Shown here: piece after piece, positions 24,475 through 33,663 of the stretch
Numbering within the stretch: the stretch's first letter is position 1
Layout: every line of letters begins with the position of its first letter
Source of the DNA: Deltaproteobacteria bacterium
GTDB taxonomy: Bacteria > Desulfobacterota > DSM-4660 > Desulfatiglandales > HGW-15
Length of the DNA: 51,731 nt
Reading direction: 5' to 3'
NCBI GenBank assembly: GCA_016932235.1
Contig: JAFGDF010000150.1
Span: 1-51,731, forward strand
Made by a program: the position numbers and the translations under genes
The notes under the pieces: model-generated
The model's input: the letters and a program-made list of their open reading frames with translations, nothing else
Database searches by the model: none
What the model was told of the DNA's origin: nothing

Positions 24475-25949
24475 TCAGCTCCTCTAGTTTGAAATTCAAT
24501 CAGATTTGAATGCGAATCGACAGGTATCTTGATCGTGAACGTTGTCCCTCCTCCCTCAACGCTTTCCACGTCTATAGTTCCGTGATGTTCCTGAATATTT
24601 TGAAGCGCCACGAACAGTCCAAGTCCTCCGCTACCGAGACTGCCGTCAGCACCCTTGGTACTGAAGTAAGGATCGAAGATCTTGCTTAGAACATCTTCAC
24701 GAATACCGATCCCATTATCCTTTATCCTGATGGCAACGCTTGAATTGCCGTTTTCTACATAATACGATGTAATTATTTCAATCTTTCCATTGGCAGGTGT
24801 GAAATCAACTGCATTTAATATGATATTCAATAACACCTGTTTCATCTTTTCCGAGTCGATCCATAAAAAAATCATTCCGGGATCATATTGGCGAACTATT
24901 TCGATTCTCTTTGAGTTATAGTGGGGGGAGATTATAAAGATTGTTTTTTCGATCAACTCATGCAGATCAACCATATCAAACTGCGATTTTTTCGATCTGA
25001 CCAGGTTTAAGAGCTCTGAAATCAGATTGTTCACGCGATTCGCAGATTCCAGGGCAATATCGCAAAAACCATTTCTGAATTCTTCATTATCAAAATTATC
25101 AGGAAGGAGCCTGAAAAATTTTCCTATCATTGAAATGGGTTCTCTTATATCCTGAGCCAGTCTTTCAGAAATGTTACTTAAAAAAGCGAACCTGTCTGCC
25201 CTGTTGAGCATTGAGCGGGATATTTCCAATTGCTGAAGCTGTTCTTGAAGGGTCCTGTAAAGTCTCGCATTTTCAATCGCTATTGCGACCTGTGGTGCGA
25301 AAATCCTCAACGTCTTGCTTATATCTTCAGGCATATTCATTTCATCAATGCTAGTTATTAAAATACCGATAACTCTTAATCTTGTAATCAGAGGAACTAG
25401 ATAGAGAGAAGACCCGTTTCCAAAGTGGAACATATTTCTGTCCCTTCCCGTGAATGATGCCTGGATGTCGGCAATATGCTCGGGGTCACCGGTTGAAGCG
25501 ACCCTAACCAATACATTACTAAGATCTTTCAAAGAAACCCTGTATTTCTTTATCTGCTCAGGGATACCCTCTGAAAATCCAATGCCATAAGCGTATTCCA
25601 GGCAATCCTCATTTTCATTTTTTAACATGATTATCGTGCGACTTGTTTTACAAAAATCCGAAAGGATATTCATGATAGTCGGCAAGAGATCTTCAAGATT
25701 CAACACAGAAAGAATAGCCTTAGCCATGTCCTGAACCGCTAAAAGATATTTTATGGTTTGATGTAATTCTTCATTCAGTTTATTCACTTCTTCATATTGT
25801 TTCTCAATAATCTTCTTTTCATTCTCCATTTCTGTTATCTTCTTTGATAGGATCGTTCTTGAAACAAAGAGATATGAAAAAATAGTATTATAAAGCCTGC
25901 CCGGGACAGAGTGTTTTGGATCGCTCTCTTTTGTTTTATTTTTTCGCAT
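24468..25949 (-). CDS. GAF-domain histidine-kinase paralogue lacking the phosphoacceptor His
   Basis: A 493 aa cytoplasmic protein: N-terminal coiled coil (about 35-75), GAF domain (about 85-225), dimerisation region (about 245-315) and HATPase_c domain (about 355-485). The ATP-binding boxes are intact: an N box around NIILNAVDF, DNGIGI, FDPYFSTK and GSGGLGLF. Where kinases have H-E-x-K/x-x-P, this one reads LAQDIREP. The phosphoacceptor His is Gln266 (codon 25152-25154) and the following Glu is Asp. It closely parallels the kinase 16 bp upstream, so it is probably a duplicated, non-autophosphorylating regulator or heterodimer partner. Confidence 0.9.
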   Translation of the reverse strand: MRKNKTKESDPKHSVPGRLYNTIFSYLFVSRTILSKKITEMENEKKIIEKQYEEVNKLNEELHQTIKYLLAVQDMAKAILSVLNLEDLLPTIMNILSDFCKTSRTIIMLKNENEDCLEYAYGIGFSEGIPEQIKKYRVSLKDLSNVLVRVASTGDPEHIADIQASFTGRDRNMFHFGNGSSLYLVPLITRLRVIGILITSIDEMNMPEDISKTLRIFAPQVAIAIENARLYRTLQEQLQQLEISRSMLNRADRFAFLSNISERLAQDIREPISMIGKFFRLLPDNFDNEEFRNGFCDIALESANRVNNLISELLNLVRSKKSQFDMVDLHELIEKTIFIISPHYNSKRIEIVRQYDPGMIFLWIDSEKMKQVLLNIILNAVDFTPANGKIEIITSYYVENGNSSVAIRIKDNGIGIREDVLSKIFDPYFSTKGADGSLGSGGLGLFVALQNIQEHHGTIDVESVEGGGTTFTIKIPVDSHSNLIEFQTRGAEC

Positions 25950-25965
25950 TGTTACAATATATTTT

Positions 25966-27951
25966 TTAAAATTTTAACCCTTTTCCAGCGTGACGACGCG
26001 GTAACGTCAGGGTAAAAATGCTGCCCTCATTAATGTTGCTTCTAACGTTGATCGTTCCGCCATGATCTTTTATGCACTGATGGGCGATAAAGAGGCCCAG
26101 CCCTGTTCCTTTACTCATGCTGCCTTTATATTTCGTGGTAAAGTAAGGATCAAATATCTTATCTATTATGTCCCGCGAAATTCCCTCACCCGTGTCTTTA
26201 ATCTCTATAATATAATCTTCTCTCCTTCCTTCCCCTATCCTGGTAGATATTTCGATCTTTCCCTTTTTTGGAGTGTGTTCCACGGCATTGTAAAGGATAT
26301 TCAAAATAGCCTGTCTGATCTTTTCAACATCCACCATTACCTCACCGATGCAAGGATCTAACCTGCTGGTGATTTCAATCTCTTTCACGCTGCTTTTTAC
26401 CGATAACAGGAGAATCAGTCTCCTAACCAGATCGCTTAGAATGACAGGTTCAAGATTGGTTTCTCTTTCCTTCACAATGCTCAACAGCTCCGAAATAAGA
26501 TTGGTCACTCTGTCAGTCTCCTCCAGGGCTATCTCATAAAAATTTTTTCTGAATTCCTTATCCTCATATTTATATGGAAGCATCTGAATAAATGTCCCTA
26601 TGGCAGTCATGGGATTTTTTATCTCATGGGCCAGCCTCGCCGTAAGACTGCCCATAAAGGAGATCTTTTCAGTCCTGCTCAAAAGAATATGAGAGCGCTC
26701 CAATTTTTTCAGCTGTTCCTGAAGCGCTCTGTAGAGTCTTGCATTTTCGATTGCAATGGCAATATGAGGAGCAAATATTTCAATTACCTCACGTGTCTCT
26801 TTAGGGACTTCCTTACCCATCACCGCGTCTGTCACGATAACGCCTATGACCTTTCCTCTGGTCTTAAGGGGCACGACGTAAACCGATGTGGGTTTGACAG
26901 AAGTAAGAATAACATTCTCTTTCCGAAGGCTTGATTTTATCACATCCGGCACATATTCCGATTGTCCAGTATTAGCAACCCTCACCAGGATGTTATTGAC
27001 ACGGCTCAGAGAAACTTCATAATACCTGAGATCTTTTAACATACTATCCGCAAATCCTATGCCCTGCGTGAACTCTATGCAGTTCTTTTTTTCATTAACC
27101 AGCATAACCATCGCCCTATTAACGTGACAAACATTGGATATGGTCTGCAGGATATCAGCCAGTAGTTCGTCCTGATCAAGAATGGAAAGGATTGCCTTAC
27201 CAGTCTCCTGAATCGCTCTGAGCTGACTTACTTTTCTGTTCAAATTGATGTTAAGCTCATTCACTTCTTGATACTTTTGCGCGATGATTTTTTTATCCTC
27301 TTCGATCTCCTTTAACGTGTCCAGCAGAACGGATTTAGAAGTATAGAATCTTGAAAACAACTCATGAAGCCTGTTTCTTTTTAACCATTTGAAGTGATAC
27401 TCGCAGTATGGAGCCCCTTCAAAAAAGCAGCCTTTTTCCGTGAGTTCAACCGGATTGCCTCCCCACAACAACGGCAGATAAGCATAAACACCCTGGTTAA
27501 GCAAACAGAAGTCCTTTGACAAATCCATACTCTTATCCCAATGAAGCCTCAGGATGGCTTCATTGCCCCTGATCATTACCTGCTCTATTTTTTTACTTCT
27601 ATTCCACTTATCATTCAATTTCTGGGCCTGTTTCAATGCATCTTTGAATGACCAGAATGCCTTTACCAGGATTCGCTGTATGTATAACAGCGAGACTCTT
27701 TCATTTGTATATTTACCTATCTTGTATAGGGCCATATCATCCTGGAGTATCTGTTTCGTCCTTTCCATCAATTTACGCATAACACTGCATGAAACCCAGT
27801 TGTTGGGATCGATTAAAAAACCTTCGGGATCGGGAGAATTATCTATTTCAGGGTCAAGGTCACCGAACAGCCCGGAACAGTCACCGTTGTTATTCTCCCT
27901 TACGTAATTGACGATATGGAATGAATTGATGCAGCTTGTTTCTTTCTTCAT
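25966..27951 (-). CDS. sensor histidine kinase with V4R-like and GAF domains
   Basis: A 661 aa cytoplasmic sensor kinase. The N-terminal region (about 1-220) contains CFFEGAPYCEYHFKW, resembling the ligand-binding V4R/XylR_N end. A coiled coil, a GAF domain (about 255-395), and a HisKA region with LAHEIKNP follow; the phosphoacceptor His codon is at 26626-26628. The HATPase domain has DTGEGIS, FDPYFTTK and GTGLGLF. I place the start at the ATG at 27951 (MKKETSC); a longer frame to 28167 would overlap the acyltransferase gene. The sigma-54 regulator divergent from this cluster is the likely partner. Confidence 0.88.
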   Translation of the reverse strand: MKKETSCINSFHIVNYVRENNNGDCSGLFGDLDPEIDNSPDPEGFLIDPNNWVSCSVMRKLMERTKQILQDDMALYKIGKYTNERVSLLYIQRILVKAFWSFKDALKQAQKLNDKWNRSKKIEQVMIRGNEAILRLHWDKSMDLSKDFCLLNQGVYAYLPLLWGGNPVELTEKGCFFEGAPYCEYHFKWLKRNRLHELFSRFYTSKSVLLDTLKEIEEDKKIIAQKYQEVNELNINLNRKVSQLRAIQETGKAILSILDQDELLADILQTISNVCHVNRAMVMLVNEKKNCIEFTQGIGFADSMLKDLRYYEVSLSRVNNILVRVANTGQSEYVPDVIKSSLRKENVILTSVKPTSVYVVPLKTRGKVIGVIVTDAVMGKEVPKETREVIEIFAPHIAIAIENARLYRALQEQLKKLERSHILLSRTEKISFMGSLTARLAHEIKNPMTAIGTFIQMLPYKYEDKEFRKNFYEIALEETDRVTNLISELLSIVKERETNLEPVILSDLVRRLILLLSVKSSVKEIEITSRLDPCIGEVMVDVEKIRQAILNILYNAVEHTPKKGKIEISTRIGEGRREDYIIEIKDTGEGISRDIIDKIFDPYFTTKYKGSMSKGTGLGLFIAHQCIKDHGGTINVRSNINEGSIFTLTLPRRHAGKGLKF

Positions 27952-27982
27952 AAACAGCAACCCAGGTTTTATCTGTATGAAA

Positions 27983-28951
27983 TCAAATGTTATTAAGAAC
28001 CGGTTCCGCCGGGCTATAAGGCACGGTTTCTTTATAATTTGCAACAAATGACGGGCTTTCAATATCGGCAAAATTTTTCCATTGATACCATTCTTCAGGA
28101 AAGGAGTAAATGTAATCTTCAAGGGTCTTGAGTATAGCCACACCGATGGTAACAGGATTTCCAGCAAATCTTACAGACATATCCTTTCTATTTTTCAATA
28201 TAAATCTGTATTGAAATAGATTAGTCCGGTGTAACAGGCCAAAAATGATTTCAGCGCTTGTTCTTTTTTGTATAATATTTATGGTCCTATCAACTACAAT
28301 CAATTTATGTAAAAAAGAAATCTTTTCTTTATCAGATGGTTTCCATTCTTCAATCTCGTCACACTCAAAAAACACGACTCTGTTCTGCTTTAATTCTCCC
28401 ATAATATTTATCAAAACATTTTTACTCTTAGCAGCATTGAGGATATTTATCCCGATAGGTCTGGTCTTTTCCACCGTGGTTTTTTCAAGTTGTTCCGTGG
28501 CAAATTTTGCAATAACTGAGACAGGGTAATTTTTAAGCGCAAGGAAAATTGGTATATATTCTATGCCGCCGTAATGTCCGGTGACAAGCAATACGCCCTT
28601 ACCCTTCATTAATGCATCATCCAGCTTTTCAAGACAATCGGTTGAAATATTGTTTTTAAAAAACTGATCAAGTATTTCGATATTTTCGTATGCATTATAA
28701 ATTTTTTCATAGTAATGTGATAAAATCCCTCGAAAGACATCCTTTACAATTGTTTTTATGTCATGATATTCTTTTCTATAGCTATATACATATTCAACTG
28801 ATTCAATTATCTTCTTCTTCTCTTTGCGGTTGATCAAGTAATAAAGTTTTCCAAGAGCCATAAGATAGAAAAGACAAAACTTCCATCCTAATATCTGATA
28901 AGCAATAATATTGTATTTCCATTGTAAAAAACTAGTTAACTTAATTTTCAT
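27983..28951 (-). CDS. LpxL/HtrB-type lipid acyltransferase
   Basis: A 322 aa membrane-associated protein of the lysophospholipid/lipid A acyltransferase fold. The catalytic HxxxxE/D motif is GHYGGIEYIP, with His and Glu five apart. The N-terminal segment (about 15-40) is hydrophobic, as expected for an inner-membrane anchor. Related enzymes transfer acyl chains to lipid A or other lipids. It is the first gene of the cluster, 31 bp before the sensor kinase. GGGAGG precedes the start; a GTG one codon earlier (28954) is also possible. Confidence 0.82.
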   Translation of the reverse strand: MKIKLTSFLQWKYNIIAYQILGWKFCLFYLMALGKLYYLINRKEKKKIIESVEYVYSYRKEYHDIKTIVKDVFRGILSHYYEKIYNAYENIEILDQFFKNNISTDCLEKLDDALMKGKGVLLVTGHYGGIEYIPIFLALKNYPVSVIAKFATEQLEKTTVEKTRPIGINILNAAKSKNVLINIMGELKQNRVVFFECDEIEEWKPSDKEKISFLHKLIVVDRTINIIQKRTSAEIIFGLLHRTNLFQYRFILKNRKDMSVRFAGNPVTIGVAILKTLEDYIYSFPEEWYQWKNFADIESPSFVANYKETVPYSPAEPVLNNI

Positions 28952-29630
28952 CACTATACCCTCCCTTTATTTAATCTTTTTATCATTCGTTTAATCATTT
29001 AAAGTTCTCAATAAATATGCCAATCCTACGTATTGCAAACTAAAGATCAAACAATAGGGAATATATTCAAAACAACAGTTAAAATATTAATATATTCAGT
29101 ATCTTGATTATAAATAACCCGATTTTTTGCTGGCATGAAAAGTTACATAATGCCGGGAAAGAATGATCATGCTTTTCATATATCATCATTCGCACAATAT
29201 TTTGTGAAAAAGTGAACATCTTTTTGTGCATTAGCATGCAACAGTATGTTATTGTTAGTCAAGATGAACAAAGATGTTTTGCTTAAGCCAGATCATCAGA
29301 TGAATAAAGCTGCCCGCGTCAGGCAATAGGGCACCAAGCTGAATTCGATAATATTTATTCGCTTTCGTCTTACGGGTTCCGACTGATGCTTCCTGCCTGA
29401 ATACCTCGCGCCAGATCACAAAACATCCTGTCGATAACGGATCGAATTGCACAATTTTATGTTCATATAAACATCTTAAATCACGAAATATATTATAGAA
29501 ACATGAGAAATAATAACGTTAAAAAAATCCACAAAAACATTATAGTATATATCCAATCAATCAATGTCTAATACGTCTTTTTTACTAATCTTTATTTTCA
29601 TATCGAAAAATATTCCAAATATTTCTTGAA
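28952..29630. other. divergent intergenic region upstream of kinase cluster and sigma-54 regulator
   Basis: About 680 bp, AT-rich, between divergent operons. A 65-codon minus-strand frame with GTG start (29255-29452) has somewhat higher GC than its surroundings but no ribosome site, and I do not recognise it. I found no convincing -24/-12 sigma-54 promoter by eye. The region probably holds the promoters of both transcription units. Confidence 0.5.
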
Positions 29631-29639
29631 TGGTATAAT
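29631..29639 (+). promoter_or_regulatory. extended -10 promoter of the sigma-54 regulator gene
   Basis: TGGTATAAT is a perfect TGnTATAAT extended -10 element, about 107 bp before the preferred TTG start at 29746. No good -35 is seen at 17 bp upstream, which extended -10 promoters can tolerate. Its presence supports starting the protein downstream of the frame's first codon at 29626. Confidence 0.5.
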
Positions 29640-29745
29640 ATTTGCTATATTTAAGTTTTTACTGCCGGCCAGGTATTTTGGATCTTTTTATCTTGATAAA
29701 GTGGTGCTATTGTTTAAACATATAATATCAGCAGAGGAGAAATTT

Positions 29746-31101
29746 TTGGACAGTGCATTACAAAAACATACGGTCCTTGTGGTTGATGACGAACTCGGGG
29801 TAAGACAATCTTTTTACATGGTGCTGAAAGATGAATATAACGTGCTCATTGCCGAAGACGGTAAAAAGGCTATTGAGATCTTTTTGTCCAATTCTATTGA
29901 TCTGATCTTACTCGATATTATGCTCCCGGATATAAATGGAATCGACCTTCTTTATAAATTCAAAGAGACAGATCCGAATACTGAAGTCATTATGATCACC
30001 GCCATAAAAGATGTCCAAACAGCTGTCAAAGCCATAAAAGACGGAGCTTATGACTATGTCGTCAAACCATTTAAAGTAGAAGACATTAAAAATATCGTGA
30101 CTCGGGCGCTTGAGAAACACCTCTTGATGAAAGAGGTAACTTACCTGAGGGATGAACTGGAAAGGAGTAGTCCTTTTAAGGGAATAATAGGGAAAGATCC
30201 GTCAATGCTGAAGATATATGATCTCATCTCAACGATCTCAAACAGTGAAGGGCCCGTGCTTATACAGGGAGAAAGCGGCACAGGAAAAGAGCTTATCGCC
30301 AGAGCGATACACAATATCAGCAATAGAAATGATAAGCCGTTTGTCGTGATCAACTGCGCCGCAATACCCGCGACACTTATGGAGAGTGAAATTTTCGGGC
30401 ATAACAAGGGCGCCTTTACGGGGGCATCTCAAAATAAGATGGGCAAACTGGAGATAGCTGATAAAGGGACAGTGTTTCTCGATGATGTTGACACTCTGGA
30501 CATCAGTATGCAGGCCAAACTACTGAGAGTTATCCAGGAAAAGGAACTCGGAAGGCTGGGAAGCACAAAAATAATGAAAATCGACGTAAGATTCCTGGCT
30601 GCCTCAAACAGAGATCTCAAAGAACTTGTGGCACAAAATATGTTCAGGGAGGACCTCTTCTACAGGCTGAATGTATTTCCTATTGAGATCCCGCCTCTGA
30701 GAAAAAGAAAGAATGACATTCCATTACTTATTAACCATTTTCTCGATCTAAATAAGAAAAACAGGGGCATGCAAAAAAAACAGTTCTCCAAGCAGGCCAT
30801 AAAAATCCTGATGGATAATTATGACTGGCCGGGAAATGTCAGGGAACTCCAGAACATGATCGAGAGGATGGTTACAATAACAAAGGGGAACGTAATATAT
30901 CCCAAGGATATCTCTTCATTCCAAACCAGGGAAAAGGAAATCAAGGACCTGCCCCTCAAAGAGGCTGTTTCAATCTATGAGAGGCAATATATCCTTGAAG
31001 TTCTTGCAAACGTTGACGGCAATAAAAAGCTGGCGGCCGATTTACTTGGAGTCCACCGTAATACTTTGCTGAATAAATTACATAAGACCGGTGAAAAATA
31101 G
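29746..31101 (+). CDS. sigma-54-dependent response regulator (NtrC family)
   Basis: A 451 aa activator. Receiver domain (about 8-125) with phospho-Asp in LILLDIMLPD and the conserved Lys in YDYVVKPF; AAA+ domain (about 145-385) with Walker A GESGTGKE, the sigma-54 contact loop GAFTGA, and GTVFLDDVD as Walker B; a C-terminal Fis-type HTH ends in KKLAADLLGVHRNTL. I take the TTG at 29746 as start because AGGAG lies six bases upstream; the extra 40 codons encode a hydrophobic stretch over a promoter-like sequence. It is divergent from two GAF kinases and is probably their output. Confidence 0.92.
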   Translation: MDSALQKHTVLVVDDELGVRQSFYMVLKDEYNVLIAEDGKKAIEIFLSNSIDLILLDIMLPDINGIDLLYKFKETDPNTEVIMITAIKDVQTAVKAIKDGAYDYVVKPFKVEDIKNIVTRALEKHLLMKEVTYLRDELERSSPFKGIIGKDPSMLKIYDLISTISNSEGPVLIQGESGTGKELIARAIHNISNRNDKPFVVINCAAIPATLMESEIFGHNKGAFTGASQNKMGKLEIADKGTVFLDDVDTLDISMQAKLLRVIQEKELGRLGSTKIMKIDVRFLAASNRDLKELVAQNMFREDLFYRLNVFPIEIPPLRKRKNDIPLLINHFLDLNKKNRGMQKKQFSKQAIKILMDNYDWPGNVRELQNMIERMVTITKGNVIYPKDISSFQTREKEIKDLPLKEAVSIYERQYILEVLANVDGNKKLAADLLGVHRNTLLNKLHKTGEK

Positions 31102-31116
31102 CCCGCGTAAGATTCT

Positions 31117-32073
31117 CTATTTCCACATGACCGGATCTTCGCCTATTAAATCCGTGACCTGTCTGCTTATCAAATCTATTTCATTCAGGTCTCCGGCCGA
31201 TAAAAATACATTAACAGCCCTTGAGTTCTGTGATACCTGTTTGCTGTTCCGTGCGCCCGCTATGGCGCACGTATTTGAGTGAGAAATTACCCAGCCCAGC
31301 GCTAACTGCCCAAGAGTTATATGGTTGCGCCTGGCAATAGGGCGAAGTCTCTCCAGAGCATCCTGTACACGCGGGAAAACACTCGGGCTGAAGAGCCTGT
31401 TTCTTGATCGATGATCTTTCTCATCGAATATGTGACCCTCCCCGAATTTACCGGTAAGGATCCCCTGCGCCATACTTGAATAGGCCAGAATGCTCAAACT
31501 ATTTTCAGCGCAAAAAGAGGTTACATCCTTCTCTATATGCCTCCAAAAAATCGAATACGGTAATTGAACGCTCTGTATCTCGCCATACAGGGACGCTTCT
31601 TCGACCTGCAGCCTTGAAAAATTCGAAAGTCCTATTGCTCGTATCTTCCCTTCTTCCTTTAATCTGTTCATCGCATTCATTGTTTCCTCGATCGGAACCT
31701 CTTTTGTTCCCCATGATCCGGAAGGCCAGTGTATCTGATAAAGATCTATATAATCGGTCTTAAGGTTTTTCATAGATCTGTGGCACGCCCTGATCACCTG
31801 AGAATAACTTAAATGGCGCGGAGATACCTTCGTGGCATAGATAACCTTTTCTCGGCTTCCCTCCAGGGCCGCCCCCAATATCCTTTCGGAATGTCCATTC
31901 CCGTATAGTTCGGCGGTGTCAAATGTGTTAATACCTTCATCGAGAGCTGTTTTTACAGCAAGAGTACTCTCTCTGTCATCAATCCCGGCCCACATCTTTT
32001 TTCCTGCCTGCCACATTCCGAGAATAATAGAAGATATCTCAATTTCTGAGTTCCCCAGGCGTCTGAATTTCAT
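31117..32073 (-). CDS. aldo/keto reductase
   Basis: A 318 aa NAD(P)H-dependent oxidoreductase with an (alpha/beta)8 barrel. The catalytic tetrad is visible: Asp and Tyr in NTFDTAELYGNGHSE, Lys in IYATKVS, His in YQIHWPS. The C-terminal cofactor region includes GARNSKQV. The natural substrate is unknown. It is convergent with the sigma-54 regulator, 15 bp apart, and lies 24 bp downstream of the thiamine-binding-type gene on the same strand. Confidence 0.9.
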   Translation of the reverse strand: MKFRRLGNSEIEISSIILGMWQAGKKMWAGIDDRESTLAVKTALDEGINTFDTAELYGNGHSERILGAALEGSREKVIYATKVSPRHLSYSQVIRACHRSMKNLKTDYIDLYQIHWPSGSWGTKEVPIEETMNAMNRLKEEGKIRAIGLSNFSRLQVEEASLYGEIQSVQLPYSIFWRHIEKDVTSFCAENSLSILAYSSMAQGILTGKFGEGHIFDEKDHRSRNRLFSPSVFPRVQDALERLRPIARRNHITLGQLALGWVISHSNTCAIAGARNSKQVSQNSRAVNVFLSAGDLNEIDLISRQVTDLIGEDPVMWK

Positions 32074-32097
32074 TTTACCTTCAATATTTTTTAATCC

Positions 32098-32406
32098 TTA
32101 TGTCTTTAAATGCCTTTCGCTTATGTCCATCACACTTTTTATCTTTCTCTCAATACCTTTTTGGATTCCCTTGCGATGGTCAAAAGTTACATGAAGGCTT
32201 ATTCTCGAGGAAACGCTTTCAAGACTGCGAAAAGACTTCGTGAGGAGTGAAAGAAGGTCGTCCCATTCTCCTTCAACCACCGTTCCCATAGGATTTAACC
32301 TGTAATCAAGCCCGCTTTGATCCACCAGATCAAGTATCCCGGCCACATATCTGCTGAAACTCGGTCCCTTATCAAGTGGTATTATGGTAAATTCCATAAT
32401 AGTCAT
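32098..32406 (-). CDS. MTH1187-family thiamine-binding-type protein
   Basis: A 102 aa small protein of the MTH1187/YkoF-like (DUF77) fold. The N-terminal EFTIIPLDKGPSFSRYVAGI and the Gly-Thr-Val-Val-Glu-Gly segment (PMGTVVEGEWDDLL) are typical. Some family members bind thiamine or its pyrimidine, but many are unassigned. It precedes the aldo/keto reductase by 24 bp and is probably cotranscribed with it. Confidence 0.8.
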   Translation of the reverse strand: MTIMEFTIIPLDKGPSFSRYVAGILDLVDQSGLDYRLNPMGTVVEGEWDDLLSLLTKSFRSLESVSSRISLHVTFDHRKGIQKGIERKIKSVMDISERHLKT

Positions 32407-32574
32407 TATCTCGCCCCCCCATGAGCATGTCGGATCTTGTCTGAGATGCCCTAAAAAAATGTTTGAGTCTTATTTTACTCTGATTCCCCAATAAATGGTT
32501 AGGAAATTTTAATGCTCTATACAGATTTTTCCCCTCGGAGGCAGAAAAAGTTTATGCAAAATCAAAATCAAATT

Positions 32575-32601
32575 TGACAGAAATTGATTTAAAGGATAAT
32601 T
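32575..32601 (+). promoter_or_regulatory. putative sigma-70 promoter of pdxA-uvrA
   Basis: A consensus TTGACA (32575-32580) lies 54 bp before the pdxA start. Candidate -10 boxes are GATAAT (32596-32601, 15-bp spacer) or TAATTT (17-bp spacer). The -35 match is perfect but the -10 or spacing is not, so this is tentative. Confidence 0.4.
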
Positions 32602-32634
32602 TTCGATCTTGAACTTGAATAATTAGGAGAAAAA

Positions 32635-33663
32635 ATGAGCACGCTTCCGGTTGTCGGTATCACAATGGGCGACCCATCGGGCATAGGGCCTGAGATCATC
32701 ATCAAGGCTCTCTCCGATAATAATTTGTATAAAATCTGCAGGCCGGTCGTTTTCGGGGACCCGGGGGCCTTGACCTGTTATGTAAAAGCCGGCGAAAAAA
32801 TTACCATCAACGAGATCTCAGGACCTGAACAAATCAGAGGAATTCCTTTTGTTATAGATCTCGTGCCCGTCACAAGGCTCCCGAATAAAAGCATGATCCC
32901 TGGGAACCCAACCATCAACGGGGGAAAGGCCATGGTCAAGTACATAACCCTGGCTGTTGACCTTGCGATGCAGGGGAAAATCGCCGGAATAGTAACCTGC
33001 CCTATAAATAAATCATTAATGAACCGGGCGGGATATAATTATGAAGGCCATACGCAACTTATCGCGCATCTCACCGGGACGGATAGCTATGTCATGATGC
33101 TTGCCGGCAAATCCCTCAGGGTTACCCTTGTTACTATCCACTGTGCCCTCCGAGACGTACCCGCATCCCTGGATAAGCACAAGATAGTAAAGACAATCCG
33201 GATAACATCGAACAGCCTTGTGCGAGATTTTGGGATAAATAATCCTCTTATAGCCGTAGCGGCCTTAAACCCTCATGCCGGTGAATCCGGCTTATTCGGC
33301 GATGAAGAAAAAAAAATAATCAGGCCTGCTGTCGAGATCGCAATCGAGGAGGGATTGAATGTCGTTGGACCGCTTCCGGCGGATACTCTCTACCCGAAAA
33401 TAACTTCCAGGAGGTTTGACGCGGTTGTCAGCATGTACCATGATCAGGGTCTCATACCTTTAAAACTGTTGCACTTTTCAGACGCGGTAAATACAACGCT
33501 TGGACTCCCAATTGTCAGGACTTCGGTGGATCACGGTACTGCTTACGATATAGCGGGAAAACATAAGGCGGATCCCTCAAGCCTTAAGGCCGCTGTGAGA
33601 ATGGCGGTAGAGATTATAGAAAACAGGGCGAAACTCCATACGACTGAAAACCATGAAAAATGA
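32635..33663 (+). CDS. pdxA: 4-hydroxythreonine-4-phosphate dehydrogenase
   Basis: NAD- and metal-dependent enzyme of DXP-dependent pyridoxal 5'-phosphate synthesis. The 342 aa protein begins with [14 protein letters not shown] and has metal-ligand histidines in YEGHTQLIA and [11 protein letters not shown], plus [10 protein letters not shown] and the [10 protein letters not shown] end motif. Length is typical. The ATG has AGGAG six bases upstream. Its last 11 bases overlap the start of uvrA. Confidence 0.95.
   Translation: MSTLPVVGITMGDPSGIGPEIIIKALSDNNLYKICRPVVFGDPGALTCYVKAGEKITINEISGPEQIRGIPFVIDLVPVTRLPNKSMIPGNPTINGGKAMVKYITLAVDLAMQGKIAGIVTCPINKSLMNRAGYNYEGHTQLIAHLTGTDSYVMMLAGKSLRVTLVTIHCALRDVPASLDKHKIVKTIRITSNSLVRDFGINNPLIAVAALNPHAGESGLFGDEEKKIIRPAVEIAIEEGLNVVGPLPADTLYPKITSRRFDAVVSMYHDQGLIPLKLLHFSDAVNTTLGLPIVRTSVDHGTAYDIAGKHKADPSSLKAAVRMAVEIIENRAKLHTTENHEK

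Noticed and set aside
27952..28167. N-terminal extension of the sensor kinase to 28167
   Set aside because: It would overlap the acyltransferase gene by about 185 bp and encodes a basic stretch unlike sensor kinases; the ATG at 27951 fits the operon spacing.
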